Notes: generated from the letters alone by a model not told the origin. A stretch of 64,000 nucleotides of DNA from Thysanoteuthis rhombus (GCA_963457665.1 OY735206.1:60860205-60924204), one strand, 5' to 3'; counted from the stretch's first letter, positions 10,621-23,429 are shown. Numbers and translations: made by a program.

Positions 10621-13585
10621 AATTAGCTGGAATAATTTTCCCCAAGCATTACTTGCCTCTGACAAGGAGTTTATTGGTTAAGTTGTATATCTTTAGAAAT
10701 GACAAAACCATGTTAGAATAATGTGAGTTCATTTGTTCAGAATAGTTGATAAATCTTTTACTATGTATCTAATCTAATTAATTTTTTCTCTGAAAAGATA
10801 TCTGTGCTGATAGTTCTAATTAACAAAAAGAACGAGTGGTATGTCTAGTGCTAAAGACATACCTTTGCAGTCTTCACTGGTAAAATTATTGACTCTGGTG
10901 TGTGTATATTTAGGCAACAGTCTTTAATTGATACAGGTTTGATTGAAAACGACAACTAGAGAAATTAAAAATATTTCTTGACTAACTTTTCTTGTTGGTG
11001 TGCAACTGAATGTGTGTCTGGATCTAATTTGTGTAAATATTGCCCAAAAGTATGCGATTTCTGAGCCCTTGCAAATATATCTCTGGCCATTTTTGAAGAC
11101 ATTGGGGGAAAAACTGTCCGTTGAGTTATTTTTTAGTTATTGTTGATTTCAGTGTTCGCCATTGTTGTGTTTGTTGCTGAATACATTTAATATCTCAGTT
11201 TTTAGGTCGAAGAAAACCTTTTCTTTTTTTTTTGATTTTGTAATGAGTGCATAAAGGATGTCTAGCCTTTTCTGGCTGTTGGTGATATATTATACATGTG
11301 TTGTTGACGTGTTTGTGGGAGTTTCGGTGCTGAGCATTACATGTTAATATGATCTTGCATAGCACTTTGATCCGAGAGATGAAATGTGAACTGGTATGAC
11401 AGAGTGGTAGTTGTCTTATATGTAGGACATACAACTCACTCTTCTGGGCAAAAGTAGAGATTTCCTCAAATAGAATCAGGTTGAGTCCGCACACACTACT
11501 GGGCAGTAGGGAACTCACTCAATCCCTTGAAAATATTGAATTGTTTCCCATTGATTTATGTTATTTAAAAATAGTAATTATGATCCTAATTTGACCTAAC
11601 CTTAACAAACAAACAATTGTTGTCTTTATAGTATTAGATATAACATAGAACCTGTTTGTTAAACAGTTCTCATTTCATAATAATTAGTTTCAAGATCTGA
11701 CAAGTTTTGTTTTTGTAAAAGTTGGTGGTGGGATTTCTTTGTACCTGGGTAATTTTTTCTGCTTTGTGATTTCGTTATTGTGTATTTAGATATCAGTTTT
11801 TTCTGTTTGCCATGTTTCATTAAATGTTAGTAAAATTCATTTTAAGATACAGACCATTACATATTCATCTCTAAATAATAAACAGAATTTTTTGCATCAA
11901 TATCAATTGTGATGCTCTGTTATGTTTAGTTGTAGCATGAGACATGTCATTTCTGGAATAGTAAGATGAAGGATGATATAAACAACAAAAGGTAAATATT
12001 TAATCAAAATATGGCCCATGTAAAGTGTTAACCCTTTTCCTTCGATAATTCTTCCCGATTAAGGATAAGTTGAGGGCACACTTATTATTGGTTGTGATAT
12101 TTCTAGACCTAAACAGTTTGCTCTGTAGTAATATTCACTTCAAATGCTTTGTTGATGTTAGCAGTAGCTCAAGTTGCATTGTGCCCTAATTAGATGTTTT
12201 ACTTGAAAATAAGCCTAACTTTTAGAGTAGACACAGCTGTTTAAGGCTCCAAAACCTCTTATAACAAATTATATATGTATTTACATTGAATCTGAAAAAT
12301 ATGTGATTTGATAAGTAACTCTTAAATTTTTATCATTATCATCTATGATGTTAAAAAAAAACAAAAAACAAGCAACAATATTTCATATGTAATAACATTA
12401 ACTGATAGGCGGACAAATAAATAAGAGATTAGTATTGGGATATAGGAGAGAAAAGCCAGTTCAGACTATTATCTTGTGCTATCATGTCTCTTGAGCTGTG
12501 TATTAGTATTTCGATTAATTGCTAATTTCATTTTACATTGTTTTCTAGTAATATTCCAAGTACTATAACAAATGTAGATTATCAAATACTAAAATTTTAG
12601 CCTTTTATTTGTTTGTCAGCACCTCTTTTATGCTAAAACTACAATGCCTATTGATCTAATATTTGGCATGGAGAATCAAGAAAAATTGATCTCTCACATT
12701 GTAGTCATTCTCTCACCAATTTTCGATTTTAAATATCAGAAACCAATAATCTTTGTACCAAGATTTTCATCAGTCATTCTTTTCACACTTCATACAATAA
12801 AATCAATTCTTGAAGAAGCTGTGGTGTTTTTTTGTTTGGGTCATATATTGCTTTTCAAGAATTGAAACAGTTGCAGTAAAAGTAACATGGTCTAAGCCCG
12901 TTGATGTTTTTTTTTATCTCCTTCTACCCCTTCTTTTTTCTCAATGATAAAATTTACCCTAATTTAGGTTACAGTCATGAGAAGGTGGTCGAGGGGTAGT
13001 TACTGTTAAATCAGGCAATTTTTTTGATAGAATTGAAAGTGATTTGAAAAAAAAAATTTTTATGAAGTATTATAAAACATTAATCTTTGATTATTATTTA
13101 CCTTCATCTTAATGTTTTAAAAATCACCACTTAAGTAAGGCTATCAATCCACGACAGTAAATAGCGCTTATTGGAAGTAAAGATTTAGGTCTGTATAAAT
13201 ATATTTTCCAAGTTGTTGGGTAAGAAGAAATGAAAGTGTTGTTTGTTGTTTTTGTTTTTTTTCTGGCTGGGTATCCCTGTTATATATATATATATATATA
13301 TAACACATATGCTAGTTGCATCATGAAGATTAGCCAATTTTATTTGGAAATTTATTTTCAACCCAAGAAAAAGCCTTATTATTCCTTGCGTTGATGTGGT
13401 TACTTATCACAAAGTTTATACAAGAAAATAGTTGATCCCTGAAAAAGATTCATGGACATATATGAGTTTCCATGAGATGATTTTTTTTTCTTTCAGGAAA
13501 AGAACTACTGAATTAGTGCAAAAGTCTTGTTTCAAATAGTAGTTAGGAGATATTTTTATCAGCAAAATTGTTACCTTTAAATGGC
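10621..13585. other. Unassigned non-coding stretch
   Basis: No gene recognised. The part from about 10980 to 11520 is G/T-rich on the + strand, and a 107-codon minus-strand frame runs through it (11195-11518). It has no motif I can place but could be a worn retroelement. The rest is AT-rich, with a TA microsatellite at 13280. Confidence 0.45.
13280..13302. repeat. (TA)n microsatellite
   Basis: TA dinucleotide run of about 23 bp. Confidence 0.95.
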
Positions 13586-13589
13586 GGAG

Positions 13590-13995
13590 TCCACTGTTAA
13601 GAACTGATCTGGTCAGTGAATTCAAAAAAAGTTTGTTGTTAAATTAATGGTTCCTTTTGAAGAAAAATATTGACCGGGCACATCAATGTAAGTTGAGAAA
13701 GTAGGAAGATCTGTGAGAGAAATGTATAAGACATGGCTGGATTACCAACATATTTCCTGTAGAAGTCTGATGCCGAAGTTTTATTGCCGATTCAACTTGG
13801 CATATCTGACTATACTGAATCTCCCACTATATTGTGACGGAAAACCAACAAAGCCTGTTGGTATAATGAGATACTGCTGGGGCTGCCTGGGTTAGGGATA
13901 ATGATGGTATGGCCCCAAGAGTCATCATCAGATGAATGCTTTGTTGGAGGCACTGCCGCTGTTTTTGCAACAGTAGTATGAATTTATTAATAGAA
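13590..13995 (+). mobile_element. LINE 3' end, copy 1
   Basis: Aligns with the larger copy at 23430-25250. The first ~240 bp match the last part of its ORF2 region (the segment encoding the 'LTVP-EE ... AHERK-KYEDL' block of these LINEs). The next part (13838-13990) matches its presumed 3' UTR, sharing a TACTGCTG..GC..C..GGGTTAG block and GGAGG(A/C)ACTGC(C/T)GCTG. In this copy the two blocks are nearly contiguous, whereas in the other they are about 700 bp apart. It is 5'-truncated, as is usual for LINE insertions, and too worn to encode protein. Confidence 0.65.
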
Positions 13996-14438
13996 ATATT
14001 CCAGTGTATTAAGGAACAACAGTGTCTACTTCTATGTTTCAACTCTTGAAATGAGTGAGCAATCAAAAACGTATAATGACAAATCAACAAAGACTGGGTG
14101 TGTCTAAATGAGTTAGATGTCTGAACTGATTTAAATCAAATTTTGAGTATTATCTTTATCTAAGTTAAATATTGAGTCTGCTGTGGTAGAGAATAGCTAT
14201 TACCTATCAACAGCTAAGGTAAAATGCTCAATTACACATATTTTCTTCTAATTGTTTTTGACTAAAGTAAATTAATTTTTTTTTCAATGACTCCTCAGTT
14301 TGAAAAAAAAAAAAAGAAAAGATAATACCGGAAATTCCCAAACTTTAAAATAAGTTTAGTTTCTTAGGAATGAGTTTAAATACTTAAGTACACATTCTCA
14401 CTAGCAGATAACCTGAATACCATAACCTGATTGTATTA

Positions 14439-14760
14439 CAGTAAATCCCCAAGTTGAGAACATGTAACTCGCCGACAACTTGTTCTTATGAATGAACTCC
14501 CATTAAGCATATTATATAGGAAATTTGAGACAAATACACTGAACTTCTCTCTTATCTACCCTTGTAACGTTGCCTCAAAAATGTAAATCCAATGCCAGTG
14601 TTGGTAATGCATCAAAAGGAAAATGATCACGATTGGTAATAAACTGATCAGAATGATCTGAAATGCCATTGATCTCATTTTAGTGCCAGAAAAGGCCTGA
14701 AACCTTTTCAATGATTTTAAAGCTGCATGTGCAGTAAGTGAAGGAGATTGTGATGAAGAA
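14439..14760 (+). mobile_element. pogo-type DNA transposon relic
   Basis: Starts with CAGTAAATCCCCAAGTTGAG after a TA (14437-14438), the kind of end seen in pogo/Tigger elements and close to the 6063 element. A following ...TTCTTATGAATGAAC... segment also fits that class. I could not find the matching right end, so the limit at 14760 is arbitrary. A short stretch near 14700 (PEPFFNDFKAACAVSEGD) may be worn transposase, but this is weak. Confidence 0.4.
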
Positions 14761-14769
14761 TTTGTTACA

Positions 14770-16520
14770 AATAGTTTATATGAATAATACAGACATTTGG
14801 CTTACTATTGCTGAATAAGAACCTTATTTATCAGTTTCAGCTTACCTCCAAATTCAACAGATCTTGTTCATGAGCTGATGATTTCCTATAATTACTCATC
14901 CGTATGTCCTTCCACAATTACTATTAAAAAATTTTTTTTACTGCCTTTGGAAACCTAAAACATGGATCTCAATAACAGCAACTACCTGAAGCTCTAAACT
15001 GCTCTAATTTCTGTATATACTTATCAAAAATTTATTACCGCCTTTTTTTCCCCCCAATGAAAATATCACTTTTCTCTAGCTATGAGTCTAATACAATACA
15101 TATGAAATCCAAGATTGTCTCATGGTTGAATTTTTTTCTATTTCAAGAAAGTTGTAAATATTGTGGTCAGAGGTAGTGACTATGAAAATATGCTAATATG
15201 TCTGACCTGTTTGAGTTCAGAAGACTGATTTTAGGCCAGCTTTTCGTAGTGTGTTCCCACTGTGGTCAGTATGCATATGTTGTAAATTTCACAAGGATTG
15301 AATACCTGTTTCTGTGAAATATGAATCAGGCCACTGATGATAGATTTATTGGGTTATGGGTTGGTTGGAATTAACTAAATTATTAATTTGGATTTCACTC
15401 TGTATTCCTGTGTAATCGTCCACTCTGTGTTTTTGGCTGGTAAGTCTAGTTGAATTTTCTTAGATTTTTTTTTTATCAGCAGTCGTAAGTTTCAGTGTGA
15501 TATTTTTGATCAATGGGGAAATGCATTATCAAATGAATCTTCCATAAGGGTGTATTACATCTAATGCATCAATTCCAATATAACAAAGGTTTGTTGAAAT
15601 TTTGCATGTAACTGAATCTTATGAATCATCATGAAAATAGTTGGTTTACCATGTGGAAAGTGGAGGACTTCTTCGGCCATACTGAGCAAGAGTTGTCACG
15701 AAAATGTGGAATTTCTACTTCAGCCATTGGGGGCAGGAGGAGGAAGAGGAAAAAAGATTATAAAAATTTGACTTTTGCATAAGTCAGTGTAGTAATAATG
15801 GAATAAAGATTTTATCATCTTTTTATCCACGATTTTTTTTTTGCACTTTTTAATTTTAAAATTTGCACTATTCAATTTGAGTTGGACGGGGGGGGGGTGA
15901 CTTATTTTGCCTTGAGGAATATACTCGATTTAAAATTCAATATTGAAATATTATCATTTGTTATTTATCCAATTTTTTAAAATGTATATTTATATGGAGT
16001 ATTTTCCCTCTGAATTGAATAAAAACAAAATTTTTTTAACACCCCCTCCCCAATGGAAATGTTTAAAATTATTCTGCTATCAGTGTAACTGTTTCCCATC
16101 GCCTTTTAAAAAAAAATATTTTGGTCTAATACTGCTGTTCTGTTTCAGTTCAATTCTATTACTGCTGATTGGAGTAAGCGTACTAAGCTTTAACTCGGGA
16201 GCTAACCCACTGCGCTAGCTTCAAAAATGTGTGTGTAAATATATGGTTTTCATAGTACTTTTTTCCCCATTATGAATGAACACTGTATATGGTTTGATAC
16301 CAACCTAAGCAAGGATGTTTGCTTGCTTGGGAATCTGATTTAACCACTGATAATGTAAACGGATTTTAAAAAAATAATGTAAATGTTGTACAATAAAGAT
16401 GAATATTCTATGATAGCTTTGTTTTCTGATCTCTTTCTCTCGTGTGTCTGTGACAAAGTTTAAAGGTAATTTTCTAAGGATAAAACGTAGTTTGCCATTT
16501 TTTGTAGGCAAAAAAGATAT
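14770..16520. other. AT-rich non-coding stretch
   Basis: No gene or clear repeat. Contains a G run near 15888 and C runs near 16045. Confidence 0.5.
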
Positions 16521-16524
16521 TTAC

Positions 16525-16790
16525 AGGTGGGTGGTTGGAGTGAAGTAATGGTTACCAGCTGGGAAAATGGAATCGGCGATCCAAGTTCAAATGCCAGTCT
16601 TGGCTGTTTGGGTTCACTTTGCTATAATGCCATTGGGAAAGGCATGAGTTCATCTCTTCCTCTAGCTATAGATGAAATAACAGGGAGGATTTGGCTCTCT
16701 TGTCTTGGTTGGCAACCAGTTAAGGAAAAGGAAAACTGAATTCAAAACCAGGTGTTGAATTTACTCCTCTGCTAGCTATGGATAGAAATA
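16525..16790 (+). repeat. tRNA-derived SINE, family E copy 1
   Basis: A pol III box A-like TGAAGTAATGG is followed about 40 bp later by a box B-like AAGTTCAAATGCC. The body then reads TTCACTTTG...AATGCC...GGAAAGGCATGAGTTCATCTC..CTAGCTATAGATGA. The same order occurs at 51955 and 62695, and it matches the general plan of molluscan tRNA SINEs (a 'GCAAGGCACTTCATCC..CCAGCT..TGAATA' body). Too diverged to be active. Confidence 0.6.
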
Positions 16791-18100
16791 GCAAAGTCTG
16801 AAGTGTGGCTTGCAATTCCCTCGCCCTGGAAAAAAAAACCCCACTTGCTAAAAATGATCATTGCATTTGCTGAAATCAATCAGATTTTGGTTTTATAGAT
16901 AAATATAAAGATATCACACACATGCACACAAATATTACTCATATAGAATGATATATATAGTATCGGTTCATTTTACTTATATAGTAAATAGACCCGCTCT
17001 CTTGAGTCCTTAATTATTTTTTTCTAAAAACTTTATTTTAAAACATTCCCCTAGGTCCAATGAGTGTGCATGTCAAATTTGGATGAGTCCAGCCAATGTT
17101 TCTCATAAGAGCAATTTCTCTTTAGATTTCTTTCACTTTGCAAAAAAAAGTACTATTTTCAAAAGTGAAGTGGTGTGAAGCGACCTTTCAAACACTGAGG
17201 ATACCTATCTTCACACACATGCACACACATCTTAGTTATTCCTGACATTGCTCTTTCTGTGTTCAAGGTTTGTTTTCACATCCATACGTCATGGCTGGTA
17301 TTATATATTCATTGTAATTTTAAGCATACTGACAAGTTGCTTTTCAATTTGTCTGGTTGGAAAAGATTTCGTAGACAATCATTATATCATTTTCGTTAAC
17401 TTTATCAGCTGACCCAAATGCATTCCTTGATCTCTGAAATAGAAATGGATCTGAGAGCAAACCAAGGTAAAAGACATAGAAGTAATTAAGAGGGGGGAGA
17501 TGGAGCAGCCAGCAAGAAGGAAGGTTAATAGGTGGTGCAAAAGGTTAAATTGATGACCAAGGGATAGCAAACATAGTAAGAGAAGGCCTGACATCTGATG
17601 GAGGAAAGGCCTTTGTCCAGCAGTGGACTCTTATGATAGTTGATGATTACACACAGATGAATACCTTGAGTGGTGCAGTTTTTGATCTAATATAGTTGAG
17701 GTTTTGCTGGACAAATAGATATAACTAGGAATGAGCTGGAGGAAAAGAAGAAAAAAAAACAAACTTGAACCACATGGAATATTTTGGAACAAATTAACAG
17801 CACTAATCAAGGTATATATAATATAATAATATGCCTGTTTATAGTAAGACCGATCACCGAATGAGAAGCCAGCTAATTAAGAAGGATGAAAATACAGGAG
17901 AAAAATCAATTTATTGATGATTCATTTTTTTTGCATTCTATGTTGTTGCCAACACTTGAGGCTTTCCAGAGTTGTAGTCAAGGATGAATGCTGAGAGCAG
18001 GCTGAACGGAAAAGTCACAACTTAGGCAAGGAAAAAGTCACATTCAATTTACAGTAATATTTTGAGACACTATTTCTCTAACAACACGTCTTGTTCAATT
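16791..18100. other. Unassigned non-coding stretch
   Basis: Mostly featureless. A short + strand segment ending near 17640 reads ...KGLCPAVDSYDS then stop, which resembles the C-terminal tail of some LINE ORF2 proteins. On its own this is too little for a call. Confidence 0.4.
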
Positions 18101-18106
18101 TATATA

Positions 18107-18823
18107 CACTGATGAGTCAAAAATCTAACCAGCAACATGCAGCAAGAATGACAGCTACTGTCTAGCAAAAACTGCATATGTAAGGGTCAGAGGTACATAA
18201 GCCGGTCAGATAGTCATAATAACTTGACTTTGATGTATTGAATGCTGCAGTCATGGGCAAGAACAATAATTGAATGACTTTGATAAAGGCCAAATTGTTA
18301 CAGCTAGATTTGGTGAGTGCATTTCCAGAATGGTACAGCTTGTGGGGTATTTACAATCAGATGTGGTGGGTTCATATGAGCTGTAGTCCAAGGAAGGAAA
18401 AATCAACTGCTGACAAGGTATTAGGTGCCCAAGACTTAGCAGTGCAAGAAGTGAACAGAGGCTCCCCAGCTGAGTACAAGTAGAAGGGCCTACTGTGGTA
18501 CAAATTGTATATATCTTGAATCAAGATATAGGAAAGAATTTTTACCAATCTCAGATTCTAGAGGAAACTTTTAGAGGTCTTGCTGAGTTTATGCCTGATC
18601 TGATAAGAGCTGTTTTGCAGGTATGTGGAGAACCAACACCTGGGGGTCATATTTTGGCTTGTTAGTCTATATATCCTGATGAAAAATAAAATTGCAAAAC
18701 CCTGAAGGAAGATGCCAATTTTGACCTGAGTGCAGTATGTGCATGCTGGAGGAGTAGTAGATATTATGATGAAATTTTCAAAGCTTTCAGCCACCCTGTT
18801 ACATAGTAACACTTATATCAGTG
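18107..18823 (+). mobile_element. Tc1-like transposon relic, N-terminal part
   Basis: Left CACTGAT and right ATCAGTG form short inverted ends, with TA before the left one. The + strand region 18280-18500 reads, across frames, DFDKGQIVTARFGECIS then LVGYLQSDVV and CPRLSSARSEQRL. This corresponds to the N-terminal paired helix-turn-helix DNA-binding domain of Tc1-like transposases. Several frame changes are needed and the catalytic domain is absent from this part. It may be a separate non-autonomous element or the left half of the next feature. Confidence 0.6.
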
Positions 18824-18899
18824 CACCATCTACGTCTTAGCTTTAAGCAGTAACCTATGCTGCGATTAGGATCTATGTGGTGAAAGAGTCTAGTCAAAG

Positions 18900-19400
18900 T
18901 AGATGTCATGCCATGGAGATGCACATAGTCTCCTGTTCAATTAGAGCCTTTTGAGAGGAGTCAGATTGTGAGCCTTTGAGAAGCAGAATTATTTTTGGAA
19001 AAACATTCTCTGGTCAGGTGAATAAAAAATTGAATTTTTTGGCAAAAACCCTGTTTGTAGAAAAGATGAATGCAACTTTGATCCAAAAAACATCATTTCC
19101 ACTGTAAAGCTCTGAGGTGGAAGTATGGTTCAGGGTTGTTCATCTCTCGATGAAACAGGAGCACTTTGAGTGATTGAAAGAACCATGAATGGATTGATGT
19201 ATCAGAGTATTTTAAAAGCTAATGTGTTCACTTCAGTGCAACAGCTGGAGCTTAAAGGCTGGATCTTGCAACAAGATAATGACCCAGAGTATACAGCTTA
19301 AATAGCAAGTGAATGGTTTGTTCATTGTAAAAGTGCTTCAGTGGCCAAGTCAATTTGACTTGAATCCAATTGGAAATTTATGACAATGTTTTGAAGTAAA
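18900..19400 (+). mobile_element. Tc1-like transposase relic, catalytic part
   Basis: The + strand encodes, in broken frames, a segment matching the Tc1 catalytic region. It has NILWSGE..KIEFFGKN (expected W-SDE-KF-LFG-N), then STVKL.GGSMVQGC (expected TVKHGGGS-M-WGC), then GWILQQDNDPEYTA (expected QQDNDPKHTA, containing the second catalytic Asp). The first Asp of the DDE triad is replaced by Gly in WSGE and the third acidic position lies in a worn region, so the copy is dead. It follows the N-terminal block at 18107-18823 in the correct order. Confidence 0.75.
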
Positions 19401-19440
19401 TGTGGTTGTGTTACACCTATGTTTTGATGCATTTTGACAG

Positions 19441-21390
19441 ATGTCTGTCATCTTTTTCAGAAAGAAATGTGCAGCTGTTCCCCAAAAATTTTGCCGTTTT
19501 TGTTTGAGGTCAAGAAAAGAAATGGAGATATTTCTGTGTTGTATAGTAGGACTTGGAGGTGTATGTATCTGTGTTGGAAAGAGTCAAGTTTGGTTTGAAA
19601 TGTCCCAACTTTTTACCATAAAACTAATATATATCGTAAAATTTTGAGACAGAGCTAGAGTGTGTTGTGTACATGGAGTAATTTATTTAGTCATTCCAAA
19701 CATCTGAGAGGTCTGACATCTTCAGCATTGGTAGAACAATAGATGATTCATTTTCATTTCAAGTCCACCCTGCTGGCTGTCGGTCAGGGAACTGAATTGA
19801 CAGTGATGGCTGTCTTGAGAATTGGCTAATGGCTTGTGTGAGTAGGGGTCAGGTCTCCAAGATACTGGTTACCATGGGGACATTCTGGATGAGGAGAGAG
19901 AAAATGTGTGAGGAAGTACCGGTATTAAAACTGGAAAGGGTTGATGATCAGGAATCTTTCTTTTAAAGAACCATTTGAGATGATATAGTAAGTAGTTTCA
20001 TTTTTAGGAAGTGTACCAATGATTAAAGGTTCTTCACACTATTGTAGACACAGTCAGTTTGACTTGGTTTTAATTATTTTTTTAGAAATTTTTTGAAAAT
20101 TTGTTTTCATGTTCATTTTATTCTTCTAATATGATTGTAATTTTCTATTCCTGGGTATGAAGGTGGGGTGTCCTTTGGGTTGTAATGAAAAGATGTTTTT
20201 GGTTTTTGGTGTGTGTTTTGGGCTTGTGAGCAGTTTGGGTATCCTGTAATGATGGTGATTATCTTATGGGTTGTATAAATATAAGTATGAATAAGAAAAA
20301 AAAATTGTAATGTTTCATTCTTTCATATTGCCATGTTAACACATGACTGGATATATCATCAGTGTGAGGTGGAAGAATGATAAAGAAAACAATGGAACTA
20401 TGAATGTCTTGGTGAATATAGGGTGTGTGTGTAGGATGAGTGAAAATAATGTTGTAGGGAGATAAGTATTTTATCAATGGGTATAGGAGTGATGTGTGAG
20501 TGGTTAGTGTGGATAAGAGAAGCATAATTAAGGAGAGAGAAGGCAGGTCTTTAGAAATGGATATATAGCCTTGGGTTGACCTGGAACAGAAGAGTTGACT
20601 GGGTTTTTTTTTCCGGCGGGGAGGGGGGGGGTAACCAAGCCGATTGTATGAAGTGTGTGTATAAGTATGTGGGAGTATTTAGTAAAATGGGTAAAGGAAA
20701 GAAGTGGAGTGTCTGAAAGTGTACAAAATGGATGGGATGTGGAAAAAAATACGGGTTTCCTAAATATTGAAAAGGATATAAGATAGAATGAAAAATAGAA
20801 AATAGCGGAGTTAGATATGTTGAGAGACATTAAAATTTGGGGTGGAGGTGACACTCAATGAACATTCTTAGAAGCCTATCATATACACACACACACACAC
20901 ATACTCATGTATGTATATATATAAGTAAGTCAGAAGTGTGTAATGATATGATGTATGCATCATTATTGCAAAAAATTAGCATTTGATGATGTGAGACGAA
21001 TTGTCCCTAATATCAACATAAAATGCGCTTTTGTTCAAAGGTTTGGAGGAGTTAATTATTGTTAAGGTGGTTCAATTTACTATTAAGCCCATTTGGTGAC
21101 ACCGTATTGTTAGAATCATGGTCTGTCTGTCAGAAGTGTTGTTCAACAATCAGTACGTTATTGTGGAGTACTATTCTAATTCTATGTCTATAATTGTTGA
21201 GTAAAGTTGAATTGTGATTCAGCCTTTGCTACTTATTGCATATTGTATGTAAGAAATGGAAATTTTGGTCTGACAATGAATTATAAATTGCATTATATCA
21301 TACAGAAACTTGTCTGAAATAATTTCCCGTCGTAACACAGTCAATATATACCATTCAATTTAGACAATGTTAATTGAATAAATAATTAAA
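19441..21390. other. G-rich unassigned stretch
   Basis: The + strand is clearly G/T-rich and C-poor from about 19850 to 20870, so the minus strand gives Ser/Pro/Leu-rich frames of 88 and 108 codons (20259-20525, 20528-20854) with no motif. Directly after comes an (AC)n run. The skew resembles that of the Penelope-like relic to the right and could be an older part of it, but I see no RT or GIY-YIG motif here. Confidence 0.4.
20885..20901. repeat. (AC)n microsatellite
   Basis: AC dinucleotide run of about 17 bp. Confidence 0.9.
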
Positions 21391-21394
21391 GAAA

Positions 21395-21500
21395 ATTGGG
21401 CTGCTTGCCGGAAATCAAACCTGCCACCAACAGATAGCTGTTCCAAAGTTGCAATACACTTACCATTATGCCAAACAGTCTGCTCATGAGGCAAAGGCAG
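21395..21500 (-). repeat. tRNA-derived SINE head
   Basis: On the minus strand TGGCATAATGG (box A, 21463-21473) is followed about 50 bp later by GGTTTGATTTCC (box B, 21410-21421), the spacing of an internal pol III promoter. The arms do not fold into a full tRNA cloverleaf, so I call it a SINE head rather than a tRNA gene. It lies at the C-terminal side of the Penelope-like relic and may have inserted into it. Confidence 0.55.
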
Positions 21501-21509
21501 AATAACTAC

Positions 21510-22640
21510 AATTATTGTATATTGCAGAGATTAGATTCTAGAGACATTTCTGCTTTTACAGTTGGCATTGTGGTATATCTTGAATGTCTCGTTGCTGGTG
21601 ATAATAGTGAATGTGTCCATGAATAGTAGGTGGTTACAGCACAAATTGTCTTTCCCATTGCAGGGTTAACAAAGTTTGACAGTTTTAGTAGTAGGTGCCT
21701 TTTGCATGAATGTTGTTAATAATGACATCTATCATGTCTGAGGTTTTGGGTACAATGTTAGGCGACCAAATTTGGTTCTTGGAAGAGATGGTTATGGTCA
21801 GGAGTGTGTAAAGGATTAAGGATGTCCCAGCGGTGCTTGAAATCTAGAGTCAAATTATTGAACGTTGTAATCAGAGGTATACGATTAGATCTGTTCTGTT
21901 AGCTAGTTTTAGAGTGTCCCCCCTAGGGATATCGATCGCTCTGTTGATTTGGTCTTTAACTAAATTCTATCTAGCTAGGAGTTATGAATTGTTGACATAG
22001 ATAATTTTGTCACTATTTTTATTGAGTTCTTTGTTATCTGAGCATATCCTTCAGAGTCTAAGGGCTTGTGAGTAAGGGAGGTTTTCTTTTAGGTGTTTAG
22101 GATGTGTAGAACTAAAATGGAAGTAATTGTTGGTGTCAGTGGGGTTAGTATATAGTGTAGTTTGCTGTTTTCTATTATTGTCTACAGAAATGAGTGTCTA
22201 ATTATGCTATAAGTGGCTTAGAGGTTTTGTAGTCAAACTTGATAGAAGCATGTTGAGAGTTGAAGTATTTTGAAAATGTATTGAGCTTAGTAGTTTCCCC
22301 CAGTCTATATATGGTGTAAAAACAACATCTGGATAGATATAAGTCTCCTAAATGGGTCTTCCTTGTGTAAATACTGACATATGATGGTGCTGCAACTGTG
22401 CCTATTGTACATCCTTTGATTTGGAGAAAATGTCCATCGTTGCAGTTGAAGCTATTGAGTGTTAGAATGTGTTGCATTAGGGATGTAATTACTTCTGTTT
22501 TGGATTCCTCAATTACTGTTATCCAGGCATTCCTTCAAGGCAGCGATTCCTCCTATATGACAGATAATGAAGTACAAGGGTTTGACATAATCTTCCCTCC
22601 TTTGCTACATGCAGGTGAACGTCTGAACTAATGACACAAA
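21510..22640 (-). mobile_element. Penelope-like retroelement relic
   Basis: Minus-strand coding remains, in order: GGIAALKECLDNS (the 'IPHSEGIAAL' block before RT motif 3), LTLNSF then GHFLQIKGCTIGTVAAPSY (the 'NGxxYLQxxGTAMGTxxAPSYAN' block characteristic of Penelope-like reverse transcriptases), then STFSKYFNSQHASIKFDY-type and 'IPLITTFN' blocks. This order and wording fit a Penelope-like element and not an LTR element. It is broken in several places and is fossil. Terminal structures and a GIY-YIG domain were not found. Confidence 0.75.
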
Positions 22641-23425
22641 AATGAGAATAACTGAATATGTTTCATGCAAAAATATCTTCAAAGGAAGTCAAAACAAATA
22701 TTAATGAAGATATCCCACAATCTTTCAATACCTCTGCTGAGATAAGGCAAAATATAAAGATTTTTATATATGTAATTTGAATATTCATTTCATGTAGATT
22801 TTTTTTGTTTTGCTATAGAAAATAGACTCATAAGAGAATTTATGAATCACAATGATAATATTTTACTTTGCTAACAACGATAATGATGAAAATAGACCTA
22901 AATAGTTAGCTACCAAATAAACTACGAACATTAAACTGGAACAAAATAGTTAAATAATATTACACTGATCTAAATGGTAAAAGATGAGGAATTGAACAAC
23001 AAAAGTTAATTTTCATTTAGTTATATATTATAAATGTAAAACGCAAGGAAAGTGAATAACAGAAGATGATTTCCATTCATATATTTATTTACACATTTTC
23101 GGATATTCTAGATCTGAATGGTGAATAGTAGGAATGTGAGAGGGACCTGATTGCTTTGGTCAGTTTATACTACTATTTTTGAAAAAAAAAGGGTTCACTC
23201 CTCAAAGACTGACTTGAGCAACTTGAACAAGGGTCATCTTTGATATGAACTTATAACAATAATACCTGGGGTAAAAAAGCATTTTCGTTTTATCTCTTTA
23301 ATTTAACTAATCATATTTTTCTTACAAAATGTATTTTAGATATTTTGCATTATTTGTAGAATCCAAATGTAAACAAAAATTATAAAATGTGATATCCTGT
23401 GTGTAGTGTGAAATATCAGAATATA
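22641..23425. other. AT-rich non-coding stretch
   Basis: No gene or repeat recognised between the Penelope-like relic and the LINE copy. Confidence 0.5.
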
Positions 23426-23429
23426 GTAC

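Noticed and set aside
11195-11518. 107-codon minus-strand frame
   Set aside because: Cys/His-rich by eye but with no spacing that fits a zinc finger or other known domain. It probably reflects a G/T-rich + strand.
20259-20854. Minus-strand frames of 88 and 108 codons rich in Ser, Pro and Leu
   Set aside because: Explained by strand composition (G-rich + strand). No motif, no start or splice signals.
21395-21500. Possible tRNA gene on the minus strand
   Set aside because: Boxes A and B are present but acceptor and anticodon stems do not pair. Better explained as a SINE head.
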